Shown: positions 30,751 to 42,825 of the stretch, in pieces
How the letters are laid out: each line of letters opens with the position of its first letter
Numbering within the stretch: the first letter of the stretch is position 1
NCBI GenBank assembly: GCA_039583875.1
Contig: CM077163.1
Coordinates: 113,841,213-113,905,212 of the forward strand
Length of the DNA stretch: 64,000 nt
Reading direction: 5' to 3'
Origin: Platanthera guangdongensis
Lineage: Eukaryota > Streptophyta > Magnoliopsida > Asparagales > Orchidaceae
Program-made: the position numbers and the translations under genes
Notes under the pieces: model-generated
Seen by the model: only the letters and a program-made list of their open reading frames with translations
Told to the model about the DNA's origin: nothing
Database searches by the model: none

Positions 30751-33195
30751 GTGAGCTTCCTCCCCTCTCCCTTGGTGCTAGAACTGTAGTTATCTAGGCG
30801 AGATGTCGACTCAAAGAGTCTATACTTGCGAGATGGTTATTTCTCTAGGAAGAGGCCGTCCCAGGGCTTGTGCTCTAAGGCTAGTTGTATCTTCAACCTC
30901 TCCAACCTTCTATGCGAAGATGGGGGATGGCTTCGCGAAGAGTAAAGGCTCCATGAGGGTGAATAAGGTTGGAGGAACTTTGGAGGTGATTTTGGAGGAT
31001 CGACTTGAGGAGGAAGATGAACCGATGCCGTTCATTCCTCTTTAAGATGCGTACAGAATCTGTGTTCTGGGCGCAGTAATGTTCTTGGACATTTTCTGAT
31101 GTTATATGGACATATCTGAGCTTTCGACTAAAAACGAAAGTTGAAGCCCTTGAAAATACCTTTCCAATGAGTGGTTGCACATCTTCATGCAAAGTATATA
31201 GCCACAGGAAAGTCTGAACGAACATGACATCCGATAAATCCTGCATGCAGAAATTGTGTCCTGTACGCAGCGGACTTCAGGGCTGATTTCAAGTTTGGTA
31301 CTATTGAATCTGGGTCATGGTCTAAACATTGACGTTGTAGCCCATGGAAAGACCTTTCCATCGAGGGGTTACATGTCTTCATTGGTTTCCTGTAGCTTCA
31401 AGAATCTTCGGTTGAAATTGCTGTCCGGATTTATTCAGCACTTAAATTCTTGGTATTTATATAATATGAATTTGGATTCGGTGGGATTGATGTTGCAAAT
31501 TAACTCGAGATTTTGGTGAACTATTTTATGGTAACCACCATAGTGCTTTGAATGATGAAGATTACTAATTGGATTTCATATAACTGAATTGTGAAGCAAG
31601 CTTATTTAAACAAAGTGACTTGTTAGAAATTGGTAGACTATTATTTATGCGCATTATGTTATATTATGTTGAAATCATTTGGAATGACATATAGAAAGAT
31701 AGACTATGGCCATGAGTATATTTGAGGGTTGGAATGAAATTTAGTAGTCCAATACTTAGAGCATAGTCTCCCTACGGGTAGTATTGTGGAGGGATGTAAG
31801 TGTGGTGTTGACCGTCACTAGTTGGGTTAGTGTTGAGATGAGGTGTAGATGGATTGTTGGGCTGTGTCCTCGTGCTTAGTTCCGAGGCCCCTTCCATACC
31901 ACGGTGATGTAGAATTTGCATGCGATGTGAGTTGACACACGGTATCGTAATCCTGGGTTAAGGATAGTGTGGCAGGTCTACCGGCTCGCCGATCGTCACA
32001 CCGACGGGATTTGACAATTAGACTTTGGGCGGTTGGGCTGTGTCCTCGATGTTCACGTCCCGAGGCCCCTTCCGTGCCAAGTGAATGGTTGGGCGGTATC
32101 CTCGTGTTTCGAGGCCCCTTCTGGGTCACACCAGACCAGTTCGGGTTGTGTTCTCAGTGCACATCTACCCGAGACCCCGCTGGGCCATAGTACGCATGGG
32201 CTCCGCTGTTGTGTTCTTAGCGTTGAGGTGTACGAAGTCCTATGTGAAGTAGTGTGGATACCCGCCTAGTATTAGAGATGCCCTCTCTACTGTCACCGCC
32301 TGGCCACGACGGTTGATGCCTGAGAGGTTAGCTACCTGCTCGAGTAGTGGGAACTACCAGTTTATGTTGACATAGCGTTTGCATGGTGTGATTATGAGTG
32401 AGTCATTGCATAGCATACATACCATTACATAGCATTGCACATCAAGATCCTCATCGTATAAGTTTGTATGGGCACTCTTATATGATGCGTTACTTTTATG
32501 TAACCCGATCGTTAACTTATAAGCTTGTATGAGCATCGTTATAAGTTAAGTTACTTTCCTGCTGTAGACACATGTACTTGATAGTTTGTTATTGTTCATG
32601 TAGAACTGCTAGAATAAAATGCTATTAATCTTATTGTACCATTACCACCTGCTTGTACCTGATACACTATTTATTATACTTGCACCCTTGCTCTTTTCTC
32701 CGCCCGGTGCCGAGGAGTCACCGGGGGAGCGGATGTGAAGCCACTTAGTCTTTTAGACTAACAGTTGCTACGTGTTCCTTTTTAGGAGGTCACCCCGTAG
32801 GTAGAGCAGCCGCAGACCATGCAGCAGGGCAAACAGGCCAGGGCGACAGGGCCTGAAGTGACGGTGCCGTCGCTACCGTCGGTTACGGATGTGAGTGTTG
32901 TGAGATTCTGATGTAGCCCGTTTGGGCAACTTTTAAAGCTGTAATCTGATATTGTAGAATTATGTTTTAGCTTCTCTCTTTTGTTGTATTTGGACTATAT
33001 ACTTGGTGTGGAATTGACTTCTCTCTTTTATATTTTGGTTGGGTTGACATGTATATATTGATATTGGTTGTAACCGACGGAATAAGCGTCTTGTGGTACA
33101 TGTTAGCCCGTGTGCTAATGCTACCGCAAGACGGCTGCTCCGGGCATAAGACCCCCTTCATGCCGTGTTTTGGGATCCGGGAGGGGGGTCTTACA

Positions 33196-33324
33196 ATTTA
33201 TGTCTTTCCTTGTAAAGAAGATTGCTGTTATCAATAAAGACTCTTGTTGCTGTATGTGTGTCTGGTTGTAACTAACTTTAGTTGAGATAACCCCTGCTCA
33301 TTCCAAGATCCGAAAAATTCAACA
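33196..33324 (+). repeat. 5' LTR remnant and PBS boundary of copia-D
   Basis: It is similar to the end of the copia-C LTR (TGTAAAGAAG, GATCAATAAAGA-like, GAGATAACCCCTGC), ends ATTCAACA and is followed by TGGTATCAGAGG. Compared with copia-C it lacks about 85 bases before the end. Confidence 0.85.
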
Positions 33325-33413
33325 TGGTATCAGAGGATGGAGGTTGGAGTGGATAAGCAGTGATCAACTGAAGTGGTTGATGCTCTTGTGAAGAGGGAAT
33401 CAGTGATAGAACC

Positions 33414-34749
33414 ATGACAGTGCAAGATGCTAGTGGTCTTTGGATTGAACTCCTTATAGAGACTAACTTTGAGAGGTGGAAGTCTTGTATGGAGAGCTTT
33501 CTTCTTGGCGAGGACCTTTGGGAGGTGGTGTGCAGAGCAGAAAGATAAGAGGTTACTGCTGTCAATGCTGAAGAGATGAGAGCTTAGAAAAAGACAAATG
33601 CGAGAGTGGAGTCTATTCTCAAGCAAGTGATCTCATCGGAGCTCTTGGACCACATCAGTGGATGTCGGTCAGCTGCCCAGGTTTGGACTTCCCTTGATGG
33701 GTTGTTCAAAAAAGAGGTGAAGGTTGCTATACAGGATGGTCCTTCTACTTCATATCAGCAAGAGAGGAGTGTTTCTCCTAGGCGTGATGGGAAGAGGAAG
33801 GAAGGACCAATATGCTATAGATGCATGCAGCATGGTCACCTCAGGAAGGAGTGTAAGGTTGTCTTGCACTCGGTGAACGTAGCTCATGTTGGGAGTAAGG
33901 AGAAGAACTTGGTTGGGTCATCAACAAGTTCTGATGATGATTGGATGAAGGCTAATGATAATTGCAGCTATCTGGCATGAAAGACTTGGACATGTGGGGA
34001 TGGATACGCTGAAAGCAATGGCGGTAAGAAGACTCGTAAGAGGCTTGCCTAGATGGTCATCCTACGACGACGGTCAAGCTTGCGCGGGATGTCAGCACGG
34101 TGAAGCTTATCGCTTTACGGTTGATAAGTCACGGTCCAGATGCAATGCACCCTTGGAGGTTGTCCATTGTGATCTGGTGGGACTGACAGTCACCGCCAGT
34201 CTTGGAGGCGGTAGATACATGATGATAGTGGTTGATGACTATATGAGGTATACTTGGGTATACTTCATGAAGGAGAAGTCCAACATGTTTCGCTTGTTTG
34301 TGGAGTTTAAGAAGCTTGTGGAGGGCCAGCATGGCCTGCGGATAAAGAAGTTGAGGACAAGCATCGTTGGTGAGTTCGGCTCAACGGAGTTCTCGAACTT
34401 TTGTAGGAAGCATGGGATCCGGAGGGAGATTTCTCGTGGACATACTTCACAGCAAGGTGCTATTGCAGATCAGATGATCCGTCTATTGAAAGACACCTAT
34501 AACTGTTGGCTTCAGTGCAAAGGTATTCCTAAGGCCGTTTGGGCAGAAGGGATGATATGTGCGGCACATGTCATCAATCAGATGCCTCTTAGTCCGATAA
34601 ATGTGAAGACTCCATATGAGCTGATGTTCGAAGTGAAGCCTAATGTGAATCACCTACGGGTGTTTGGATCTACCTACTACGTACACTCTACGGATGCTCT
34701 CAAGATGAAGGTAGTCTTTGTTGGGTATGATGAGCAGAAGAGAAGATGA
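33414..34749 (+). pseudogene. gag-int: Gag and integrase of copia-D (broken)
   Basis: The ATG is at 33414. Gag has stops near 33546 and 33586 (the latter Trp to stop) and an intact zinc knuckle, CYRCMQHGHLRKEC, near 33820. A frameshift near 33960 precedes the pre-integrase domain (WHERLGHVGMDTL). Integrase keeps the first Asp (VVHCDLVGL) but has LRTSIVGEF, with Ser for the second Asp as in copia-C, and IADQM for the Glu motif. TGA at 34747 replaces a Trp. Confidence 0.85.
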
Positions 34750-35672
34750 CAGTGCATGGATACTGCAATGAAGAGGCTCATCGTGTCGAGAGACGTTATC
34801 TTCGATGAGCTGACGTCATATTGCGATAGCTCGTGTGTGGAGCTAGAGGTGAGCAGGTCATATGGTGGGCTGAAGGAGGCTGCTGCTGAAGATCAAAGGG
34901 AGTTGCCTTTGTCACTAGGAGCTCTAGGTTGTTCTAGCTCCGGGGTAAAGGCATCAGGGTCGGGAAGCAGGGGGAGTGATGCTCCAGGTGCTTCTGGCTC
35001 GAAGATGGAGGCTTTTGGTTCGGGAAGCAGTGGGAGCAATGTTCCAGATAGTTCTTGTTTGAGAGCGGAGGCTTCTAGTTCAGGTAGCAAGGGGAGCGTT
35101 GCTGTAGATGCTCCTGGTTCCAGTGCGGTAGCTTCTTATTCAGGAAGCAAGGGGAGAATTGTTCCGGGATTGCCCGGGAACGGAGCTGGTTTAGGAGGAG
35201 CAGCGGAGGTGGCTAGCCATGATCAAGTTCTTCGGAGGACGAAGAGGATCAACAACCCACCAACTCGATATAGCGAAGGGAATGCAGTGAGCTTGGTCTC
35301 ATGTTTCCTTGCAGGCCCTCGGGTCGAGCAAGTATCTTCTAACTATGATGACACCACTAGAGTCATAGAGGTGGATGACACCAAGGCTGAGGAAGTGACT
35401 ACTCTCAAAGGTGAGGAGGCTTTGGCCCTTGTGCCCAAGGTCGTTAGTGATACACCTGTGACGCACGAGTGGAGGTCGAAGCTGAAGAAGAAGGCAGAGG
35501 GAAGCATGGTTCTTTTTAGGAGATGCTGGAGGGATCCCTCATGGTTCAGGATATACAGGGCGGGGACTATGTCTTATACATCTCCTCGAAGGTGCTATTG
35601 GAGGTACCAAGTGCAAGGTTACGGGAGCTGCTGGAGTTGTTCACCACTTCTCACTTCAAGGGGGAGTGTTGA
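34750..35672 (+). pseudogene. Gly/Ser segment and pol tail, copia-D
   Basis: The frame resumes in phase: DTAMKRLIVSRDVIFDE, then a 20-residue Gly/Ser repeat (about 34965-35165), then HDQVLRRTKRINNPPTRYSEG. A short tail ends FKGEC with its stop just inside the 3' LTR. RT and RNase H are missing at the same place as in copia-C. Confidence 0.8.
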
Positions 35673-36833
35673 AAATTGTAAAGTGAAAGTGGGTGATTGG
35701 AGGACTTCGGCAATCTATCCGCGCGAACTACGCAGACAGGGTTAGCAGACAGCTAGGTCGACAAGGCTGTTGCAGACGGCTTGTTCTATGGCGGCCTGGG
35801 CGGTCTGTTCACGCAGACTAAGCGAACAACAGCGGCGGTTTGACAGGCCGGCCCATGCTCAGCAGGCAGTTGGATCCCAGAAGGTTACTGGGCGGTTAGA
35901 GACTATATCCGTAGAGTCCGGAAAAAAGCGGACTGGACTAGAGCTTGGCAGACCGGCATGGAAGAAGCCTTGGTCTTGCTCTGGTGAAGCGGCAAGTGGA
36001 AGCTGCATTGGTCTCCAGTCAGTGAGGACAGGTGCTGGAGTTCGCCGGGGCTGGCGAACTGGTTCCAGTGTCCGCCGATAATTGCGGACTGGCCCTTGCG
36101 GCCAGTGGTGTGGACTTGGTTGTTTCTGAACCAAGTCCAGGTTTGGCTCATTACGGGGAGATCGCGCAGTGAAGTGCGGACGACTTCTCAGTCCGCCAAG
36201 CTCGGCAGCAGTGCTGTGTGCCTTGGTTGCGAGTTTGGGAAATGTGGATTGAAGTTGCGTCCGTAAGGGTATGCAGACTGGTGCTATCAACAGTGTGTGC
36301 GGACTGAAGCTGTGTCCGCTGAGTCCGGCAGTTGCCTTGCTGGCGTGGCCATGGGCTCGGGATAAGCGGACTGGAGCTGTGTCTGCTGAGTCTGGCAGTT
36401 CCCTTGGTGGTGTGGCTGTGGGCTCAGATAAGCAGACTGGAGCTGTGTCCGCGGATAGGAGGACAGTTACTGCAGAGTTTGGCTATCGCGGTCTTGGCTT
36501 GGCCTGTGGCGACTAGGCAGACTGGTGTTACTATCCGACCTTTATGAAGCATAGGCGGACTGGCTATCCTGCAAGGTCGCGGCGGACTGGAGTTTATCCG
36601 TGATTTTGCGGAGATACTTGTTCTGGCTATGAGATGAGGCGGTGATCCTATCGGCTAGGGCGGTGACCACACTCCTCATCGTTCCTATAAATAGGACCCA
36701 TGTCACATCAGGAATAGAGAGCGAATGGATAGTAAGTGAGCCCTCTAATAATTGCTGCGGACTGGAATTTACTATCCGCGCAGGCTGATAGAGTTGACCG
36801 GTTTTTGTTGTGCAGGTTGTGCAGATAGCACTC
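35667..36833 (+). repeat. 3' LTR of copia-D (3' end missing)
   Basis: It starts TGTTGAAAATTG after AAGGGGGAG. It has the same GCGGAC/GTCCGC-rich U3 as copia-C and TATAAATA at 36686. Similarity to copia-C stops at about 36832, where the gypsy-F LTR terminus TGTAACGACTCC begins. Confidence 0.9.
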
Positions 36834-36854
36834 TGTAACGACTCCATCCGTTCA

Positions 36855-39032
36855 TCTTTATTATATAAGCAAACACTTTAACTGTTCATGGTGTAACATT
36901 TAAATCCCATAATACCCCTATATCCAAAATCATTTCTTCTATGCAATTCAAATAAGCGGGGTAAAATAGATATTTTGGTCGCTTTTTTGCCGTACAGTTT
37001 GCTAAGAAAGGCGAGGCCCCGTGCTCCTCCCCGATATCTAGAATGGCAGATGCTAGGGCTTCTTCCGCGCGAGTTCTTCCACGCACCTCCTCTCGCGCTT
37101 CTTCCATGATGTTAGGGCTTCGCACCTCCTCCCTTTCTTAATCTGAATCTGTGAAGAGAAGGGCACTGGCATTTACAAGTCATCGCCGCAAATACCATAG
37201 TACCATCATTTTGTCTTGATCCCATCGGTGCGTGCGTAGGGCATCCCAGTAGCTTGCTGGAAATCCTTGCTCGGTCCTTCAGCACCTCGCGATGCTGAGT
37301 TAGTGAGATCACCCTCTCCCGTAAATCCCGGCGGCTCGATCTCCGCCTATAACTGACGCCTTCTGCTTCTGCGTTGCAGGGCATCCTACTCTCTTATTGT
37401 TGTTCTCAAGTTCATGAAAGTTTTTTTGTTAAGCACCTGCAATGAAAACAAAGCCCAAATGTGAGCTCCTTAGTCAAATGATCCATCTCCACCCCGCCGA
37501 TTTTTTTTTTCTGTTAAGCACCTGCAATGAAAACAAAATCCAAATGTGAGCTCATTAGTCAAATGTTCCATCTCCACCCCGCCGAATGTGACCTCATTAG
37601 GCAATTTTAATTTCTTTTTTCATTTCTGCTTTCAGTTTCTATGATTCCATATTTTTCAACATTTTTTTGAGTTTTAAAATGATGCCATGAGTTGACCAAT
37701 ATTATTATCTCTACTCTGTTTTACATTTATAGTTCCAAATTGAGGGCTTTCTAATTCTTTGTGAAATTGAGGGTTAGGGCTTTTTTTTCTTTTTCTCAAC
37801 TCAGCAGGTAATTAGTTTACATTGTTTAATTTTAAGTTATTTTAGCCATAACTGCTACTGCCTCATTTCAACTTTTATTTTTGTTGATCTACCTATCACA
37901 TCTTCTATTTATCGATTAAGAAGTTCCCATCCATATATGCAAGCGTTTGCCTATTTCTTCCATTAGCAGACATCTGTACGTTCCTCTCCAATTTGCAGCT
38001 TCCAACAGAAGAGAGTGGCTGTTGCATCATTGTTGCTTTATAGCAAAGACCTTTGAAACCCATGGCGTAACATTTATATCCCAAAATACCCCTCCCATTT
38101 CTCCCTTCCCTCTCGCCAACAGAGAAGAACTTCTGCCATGCTCTCTGCTCTGGCGCCGAAAGCACGTCGTCCTCCTCTCCTCCAGCACGCTACCCTCGCA
38201 TCCCTCCTTTCTCCTCTCTACACGCTACCCTCGCATCCGACTATAACCCTAATACACAGTTCATCCTCCCTCATCCTCGGCTCCTCTGTCTTTCTTTCTT
38301 TTTTAGTTGCTTCCAACTCAACACACGATTCCTCCATTGGTACTCGGCCGCAAACCTCGGCGCTCCTCCAACCTACGGTTCACTCTTCAACACTCTTCTT
38401 TTCTCTTTCTCTTTGCTTCTCTCCTAACCGCCTTCTTCTTTTGCTTTTGATTCAGGTTCGTAAAGCTGAAACTAGGCCGCAAACCTCCGCGATCCTCCAA
38501 CTTGCAGCTGATTTTCAGGTTCTTTGCTTAGCCCCAAAATCCCTCCTGTTTTTAGAATGCAATAGATTATTTATTGAAGAAGTCTATTAATTCAAGAGGT
38601 TGTTTGTCGGAGAAGGTTTTCAAGTATTTTTTTGTTGATTAATCTTTGATTTTAAGTACTCTAAATTAATCTGAAAATTAATTACTCTGAAAAGATATGC
38701 TTTTTCGACTACAGGATAATAAATATATTCAACTTCAAAAAGATTTTAACTCCTCATAAATTTTAAGTGCTCTGAAAAGATCTATATTTTTTGAACAGTC
38801 TGCACTTTTTCTTCTTGAAAAATCAAATATTATGCAAGAGATTATCCAAATGAAACCTTAAAAGTGGTAACACACATTGAGTTTCATTGATCAATTTTAT
38901 GTAAGAGATTAACAATTCAAACATAAAAGTTTAATCTTTTAAATTTTAAGTAGTTTATCGTTATAAAAGATGTATGCGTTTCTGAATCAAGCATAAAGAT
39001 TAATTTTTTAAGGTGAACGTTTTGTAAATATA
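36855..39032 (+). other. Helitron 5' and middle part without recognisable genes
   Basis: A motif GTAACATTTA-ATCCCA-AATACCCCT occurs at 36892 and again at 38066. An 85-base direct repeat lies at 37428-37595 (GTTAAGCACCTGCAATGAAA). Two copies of GGCCGCAAACCTC-G lie near 38350 and 38475. Pyrimidine-rich, ACCCTAATAC-type stretches (38100-38400) look like captured 5' untranslated sequence. From 38590 to 39030 it is AT-rich with no signal. Confidence 0.55.
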
Positions 39033-39752
39033 TTGATCGATGTAATATTCCCTGAGCTTGGTTCCCCAACGGATGTCAGATACATGGAAAGCAGAGCAAT
39101 AATAACGCCTTTGAATGAAGATTTCAACAAAATAAATGAAAAATGTCTTGAAATATTTCTGGGAGAATGCAAAACTTACTATTCTTTTGACTCAGTAGTG
39201 GATGACACCCATAATTTATATTTGCCAGAATTTTTAAATTCAATAAATCTGGGGAATCTACCACCTCACGAGCTCAATCTCAAGAAAGGTTCACCGATAA
39301 TGCTTCTTAAAAATATTGATCCAAAAATTGGGTTGTGGAACAGAACAAGACTTATATGTGTAAACTTTTCAAGAAACGTTATTGAAGCTGAAATATTGAG
39401 CGGAGAGTTTAAAAGGCATAAAATATTTCTACCATGAATTCCCTTGAAGAGTGCAGATGATGTTAAAATGCCCTTCGAGCTCACCCGAAAGCAATTCTCA
39501 ATACGATTGAGCTATGCTCTAACCATCAACAAATCACAGAGACAAACAATTTCAAATGTTGGAGTATATTTTTCAAATGATGTTTTTAGCCATGGACAAT
39601 TATATGTGGCATTGTCAAGAGGAGTTTCCGCAAATAGCACCAAAGTGATGGTTAAAAATGGTACATTGGAGGAGCAAGAAGGAGTGTACATTATAAATTT
39701 TGTGTTCAAAGAAATATTCACAAAATTACATACAGCGAGCCAAATTACATAG
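39033..39752 (+). pseudogene. C-terminal fragment of Helitron PIF1-like helicase
   Basis: It aligns by motif with the end of the RepHel helicase: FPELGS, ESRAIITPLNEDF, SFDSVVDDTHNLY, LPPHELNLKKGSPIMLLKNID, RLSYALTINKSQRQTI and FSHGQLYVALSRG. The last two are late superfamily 1 helicase motifs. TGA at 39435 interrupts the frame once (probably Arg to stop) and the frame resumes unchanged. The Rep domain and the Walker motifs are absent, so it cannot act as a transposase. Confidence 0.9.
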
Positions 39753-39958
39753 ATTGTATGGATCAATGTAACATTTGTAATATTCATGAACTATATTGTT
39801 TCTTCTATTTTTGTATTCAGTGTACTTTCATGCATATATCTATATCTTTTTATGCATTGTATTACTTCTTCTAGACATGTTTGGAAGCTTATGCAACTGT
39901 TATCTCCGACCACGACCGATATCTGAGACCACAAACGATATCGCCATCCACGACCGAT

Positions 39959-40360
39959 GTCGCCCCTGCGCCAATTGTCGCCCCCGCGCCAATTGTCGCC
40001 CCCGCGCCAATTGTCGCCCCCGCGCCAATTGTCGCCCCCGCGCCAATTGTCGCCCCCGCGCCAATTGTCTCCCCCGCGCCAATTGTCGCACCCGCGCCAA
40101 TTGTCGCACCCGCGCCAATTGTCGCACCCGCGCCAATTGTCGCACCCGCGCCAATTGTCGCCCCCGCGACAATTGTCGCCCCCGCGACAATTGTCGCCCC
40201 CGCGACAATTGTCGCTCCCGCGATAAGTGACGCCCCCATGACAAGTGACGCCCCCACGATCAATGTTGCCCACTCGACAAATGTTGCCCCCACGATAAAT
40301 ATCGCCCCCCGACAAATGTCACCCCCTCGACAAATGTCGCACACTCGACAAATGTTGCCC
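39959..40360 (+). repeat. 18-base minisatellite next to the Helitron 3' end
   Basis: Fourteen near-identical units, GTCGCCCCCGCGCCAATT, run from 39959 to 40210. About eight diverged ones follow up to the terminal hairpin. The unit length is a multiple of three, so long Pro/Ala/Arg-rich frames are open on both strands; these are by-products. Confidence 0.95.
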
Positions 40361-40389
40361 GCACGGGGTCCCCCGTGCACGACTACTTG
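40361..40389 (+). other. Helitron 3' terminal hairpin and end
   Basis: GCACGGGG and CCCCGTGC form a perfect 8-bp stem with a 2-base loop. Seven bases separate it from CTTG. This is the expected rolling-circle terminator layout. Confidence 0.75.
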
Positions 40390-42280
40390 TATAGTATATA
40401 CTAGAAGGTCCGGTCGGGGCCCCACAACATATACCACAAAACGGGTGGCGATGTCACGGAGTGATACCCGAGTTGGGCATCCTAACTCATGTCATTCTAG
40501 CGGAAGCCTATAACACACAACAGAACTCTACATATGAATGTCCACCATATAAATATCCACATTTATATAACAGGAATGTCGCCAAATACAAAGTCAGTTT
40601 GCCTTATGGCCTTACAAATCCTTTTTACAACGGTGGCTTCCATATTTTGGCGTGCAGGCCAGCCGCATATAAACAAAGCATAGCATGTTAAGCTTAGCAT
40701 TCATGGGCTAGCAGCAGTAGCCGCAACAGCAACAGGGACGTCAACCTTTTTGTGTCCTGCTTGGTTCTCCAGCACCTGCACAGGGATAGCCCACCCAACG
40801 GTGGTAAACAAGGCAACGGTCAGCATTCTGCTGACCAAATTATAATGACCCTACCCCTTTCCCGGGGCAGTGGCATTTATGCCTTGCAGGCATAGCAATT
40901 CATATGCATATATATACTCATATATTGTGCTCTCACGCATATACATTCCATCACAACCGTTAGCCACGCGGCCCGACGATCCGTGCACTCATGGCACATT
41001 ATTGGTGTACCGGCGAACCAGTTGCCCACCACCGTATCAGGTTCGCAACCCAACGACAAACAATTGAGCATTTACTCCATGGCGTGCAACCGGATATTGT
41101 AGTCTTAATGACACGGGATTGGCCCGTAGCGCCCCATGGTGTCGTGGCGCGCAGACCTAAGACTCTCGCTATGTGTTTCTGCCAAATGCCAATTCATCCA
41201 GACACCCATGGCAGACAACCATAACATGGATACAGTTCAGCCTTTGCCCATTGCTCAAATCGTTAATTCTATAACCAGACTAACGTGAGTCGGCCTCCCT
41301 TTATCCGTTCAGCAAATAGCCATAGTGTCCTCACAGGACAAGCTTCACAAACACAGGTTAGCTAGATGCCACACTCAACGGTAGTGACAGAACTCATTTT
41401 CCATCCCCAGCTTTAACCATTTGCGGGTATTTTCCGTGGCTTTCCTACCAGTACTTCCTGCTACTACCCTTCACAGGCGCAACCCAACAAGTAGCCCAAG
41501 CATCAAGGGTATTTTCCTAACATACTATGTCAGTACTTCCTGATACTACCCTTCACAGGTACCACCCATGAACATCAAGCAATACAAGGGTATTTCCTCG
41601 ACTTCCAATCCAGTACTTCCTGTTACTACCCTTTATAGGTATAACCCATTCAACATAAACATTATATGGGTATTTTCCTGCACTACCACTCTAGTACTTC
41701 CTGCTACTGCCCTTCACAGGTTTAACCCATCGAATCCTAAACTACACGTTTCATCACAGAGTCTTATCCAGTGCGTATATACAACATCACCAATCCAGAC
41801 CAACCTGTCCAGACGGGCTTCACACAATATGCCTATTCCGTACTCCATTTTCGGATCTATATGCCAAATGATTGGGGATTCCACGAATCAACCCAAGGGA
41901 CTCCCGTAACAAGCCACCCTCTGGTGGGGGAATCCTATGCACATGCTAAAAAGGAAGCCTTCACATGACTAGGAAGAAAGGTCGTTACCCTTGAAGATCG
42001 CTTCAGAGCCATGGACTCCTAGTCAGCTGAACAGCACCGTAGGGGCCTTGCCTCCACAACGCTAGCCTCAGATCTCGAATCGGAACTCCGCAGCTCCAGC
42101 TCCACTCCACCTCCTCCTTCTTCCTCTCTCTCTAGGCTTGTAGAAAGAGGATGGACAAATGCAAATGAGCTTTCTCATCTCCTTTTTCGTCCTTAAGGAA
42201 GCAGGGAGGGCTCTCAGCCATTGGATCACAACTGAGAAAATGGACGACCACGATTTTGCCACAAAAGGATAATTTTTGCC

Positions 42281-42825
42281 TGACATGGCCTATAACACGC
42301 CCATGTCATAGGCCGTATACCTTAAGCAGCACACAACTGACTCAACCAGTCCAGTACACGCCCAATTGACACGCCCGTGTCATGGGCCGTGTCGCCGGAC
42401 ATACCTTTAGACACGCCCGTGTCTATGGCCGTGTACTTCAGGATGCACAAAACCAAATCAACCCGAGCGGGACATGGCTAGTGACATGCCCGTGTCACAG
42501 GCCGTGTACCCCAAGACATGACCGTGTCCTGCCCGTGTTCATCAGGCCTCAAATGCCCTGGGCAGGTCCAGTAAATGACACGACCTATGATACGCCCGTA
42601 TCACAGGCCGTGTGCCCATAGACGGTAGCATACACGCCTCCAGCCTAACTTCGTCGAACGAAGTTCGTTGAGTAGAGGAGGACATGGCCTCTGACACGCC
42701 CGTGTCATAGGGTGTGTGCCCTCATTTTTCGCAAAATGGATTTTCATCGAACGCTCGCCAGCTGCTCACCCGAGCAGGACACGCCCTGGGACATGCCTGT
42801 GTCCCAGGCCGTATCACCCAACATT
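42281..42825 (-). repeat. U3 palindrome array of gypsy-F
   Basis: Repeats of GACACGCCCGTGTC flanked by ATGGCCT and AGGCCGTGT arms occur about every 60-70 bases, together with one TTCGTCGAACGAAGTTCG inverted repeat at 42648-42668. In the reverse-strand LTR this is the first 570 bases, that is U3. Confidence 0.8.

Larger units (their letters stand above)
17181..33195 (+). mobile_element. Gypsy-B: decayed Tekay/Del-like chromovirus with nested insertions
   Basis: This is a relative of gypsy-A. Its 5' LTR survives as 17181-17715 and 23818-24979, interrupted by copia-C. The earlier part of that LTR lies left of copia-A, outside the window. The internal region is 24980-29849 and the 3' LTR 29850-33195. 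It is inserted in the 5' LTR of copia-D. At least 13 in-frame stops and two frameshifts show long inactivity, and its LTRs are visibly more diverged than those of gypsy-A. Confidence 0.92.
29850..33195 (+). repeat. 3' LTR of gypsy-B
   Basis: The 3346-base LTR runs from TGTAACGTCCCG to GGTCTTACA. It has a U3 palindrome array (29979-30540), TATATAA at 30554, LTR exon 1 (30691-30750, MPPRRVTRS, donor GTGAGC), twin hairpins (32450-32550) and exon 2 (32786-32890, with one CAG-to-TAG stop). The right flank is copia-D. Confidence 0.95.
33196..36833 (+). mobile_element. Copia-D: non-autonomous relative of copia-C, truncated LTRs
   Basis: It starts with the last 129 bases of a 5' LTR (33196-33324), because gypsy-B is inserted there, and ends in a 3' LTR (35667-36833) that is cut by the LTR of gypsy-F. 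The internal layout matches copia-C, including the absence of RT and RNase H. Confidence 0.9.
36855..40389 (+). mobile_element. Helitron with helicase fragment, inserted in the gypsy-F LTR
   Basis: The 5' end TCTTTATTATATAAGC fits plant Helitron starts. The 3' end has an 8-bp perfect hairpin (40361-40378), then CTTG at 40386-40389. Removing 36855-40389 restores an LTR junction (CCGTTCA|TATAGTATATA) like the CCGTCACATAGCATATA of J, so the insertion lies between A and T, as expected for Helitrons. CTTG departs from the usual CTRR end. It carries only the last part of a helicase, so it is non-autonomous. Confidence 0.8.

Noticed and set aside
39033..39752. Host PIF1 helicase gene
   Set aside because: Only the last helicase motifs are present, with a stop inside, and the segment lies within Helitron ends.
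39796..40513. Proline/alanine-rich proteins over the Helitron minisatellite, both strands
   Set aside because: The 18-base unit length keeps several frames open; no start context or conservation supports translation.
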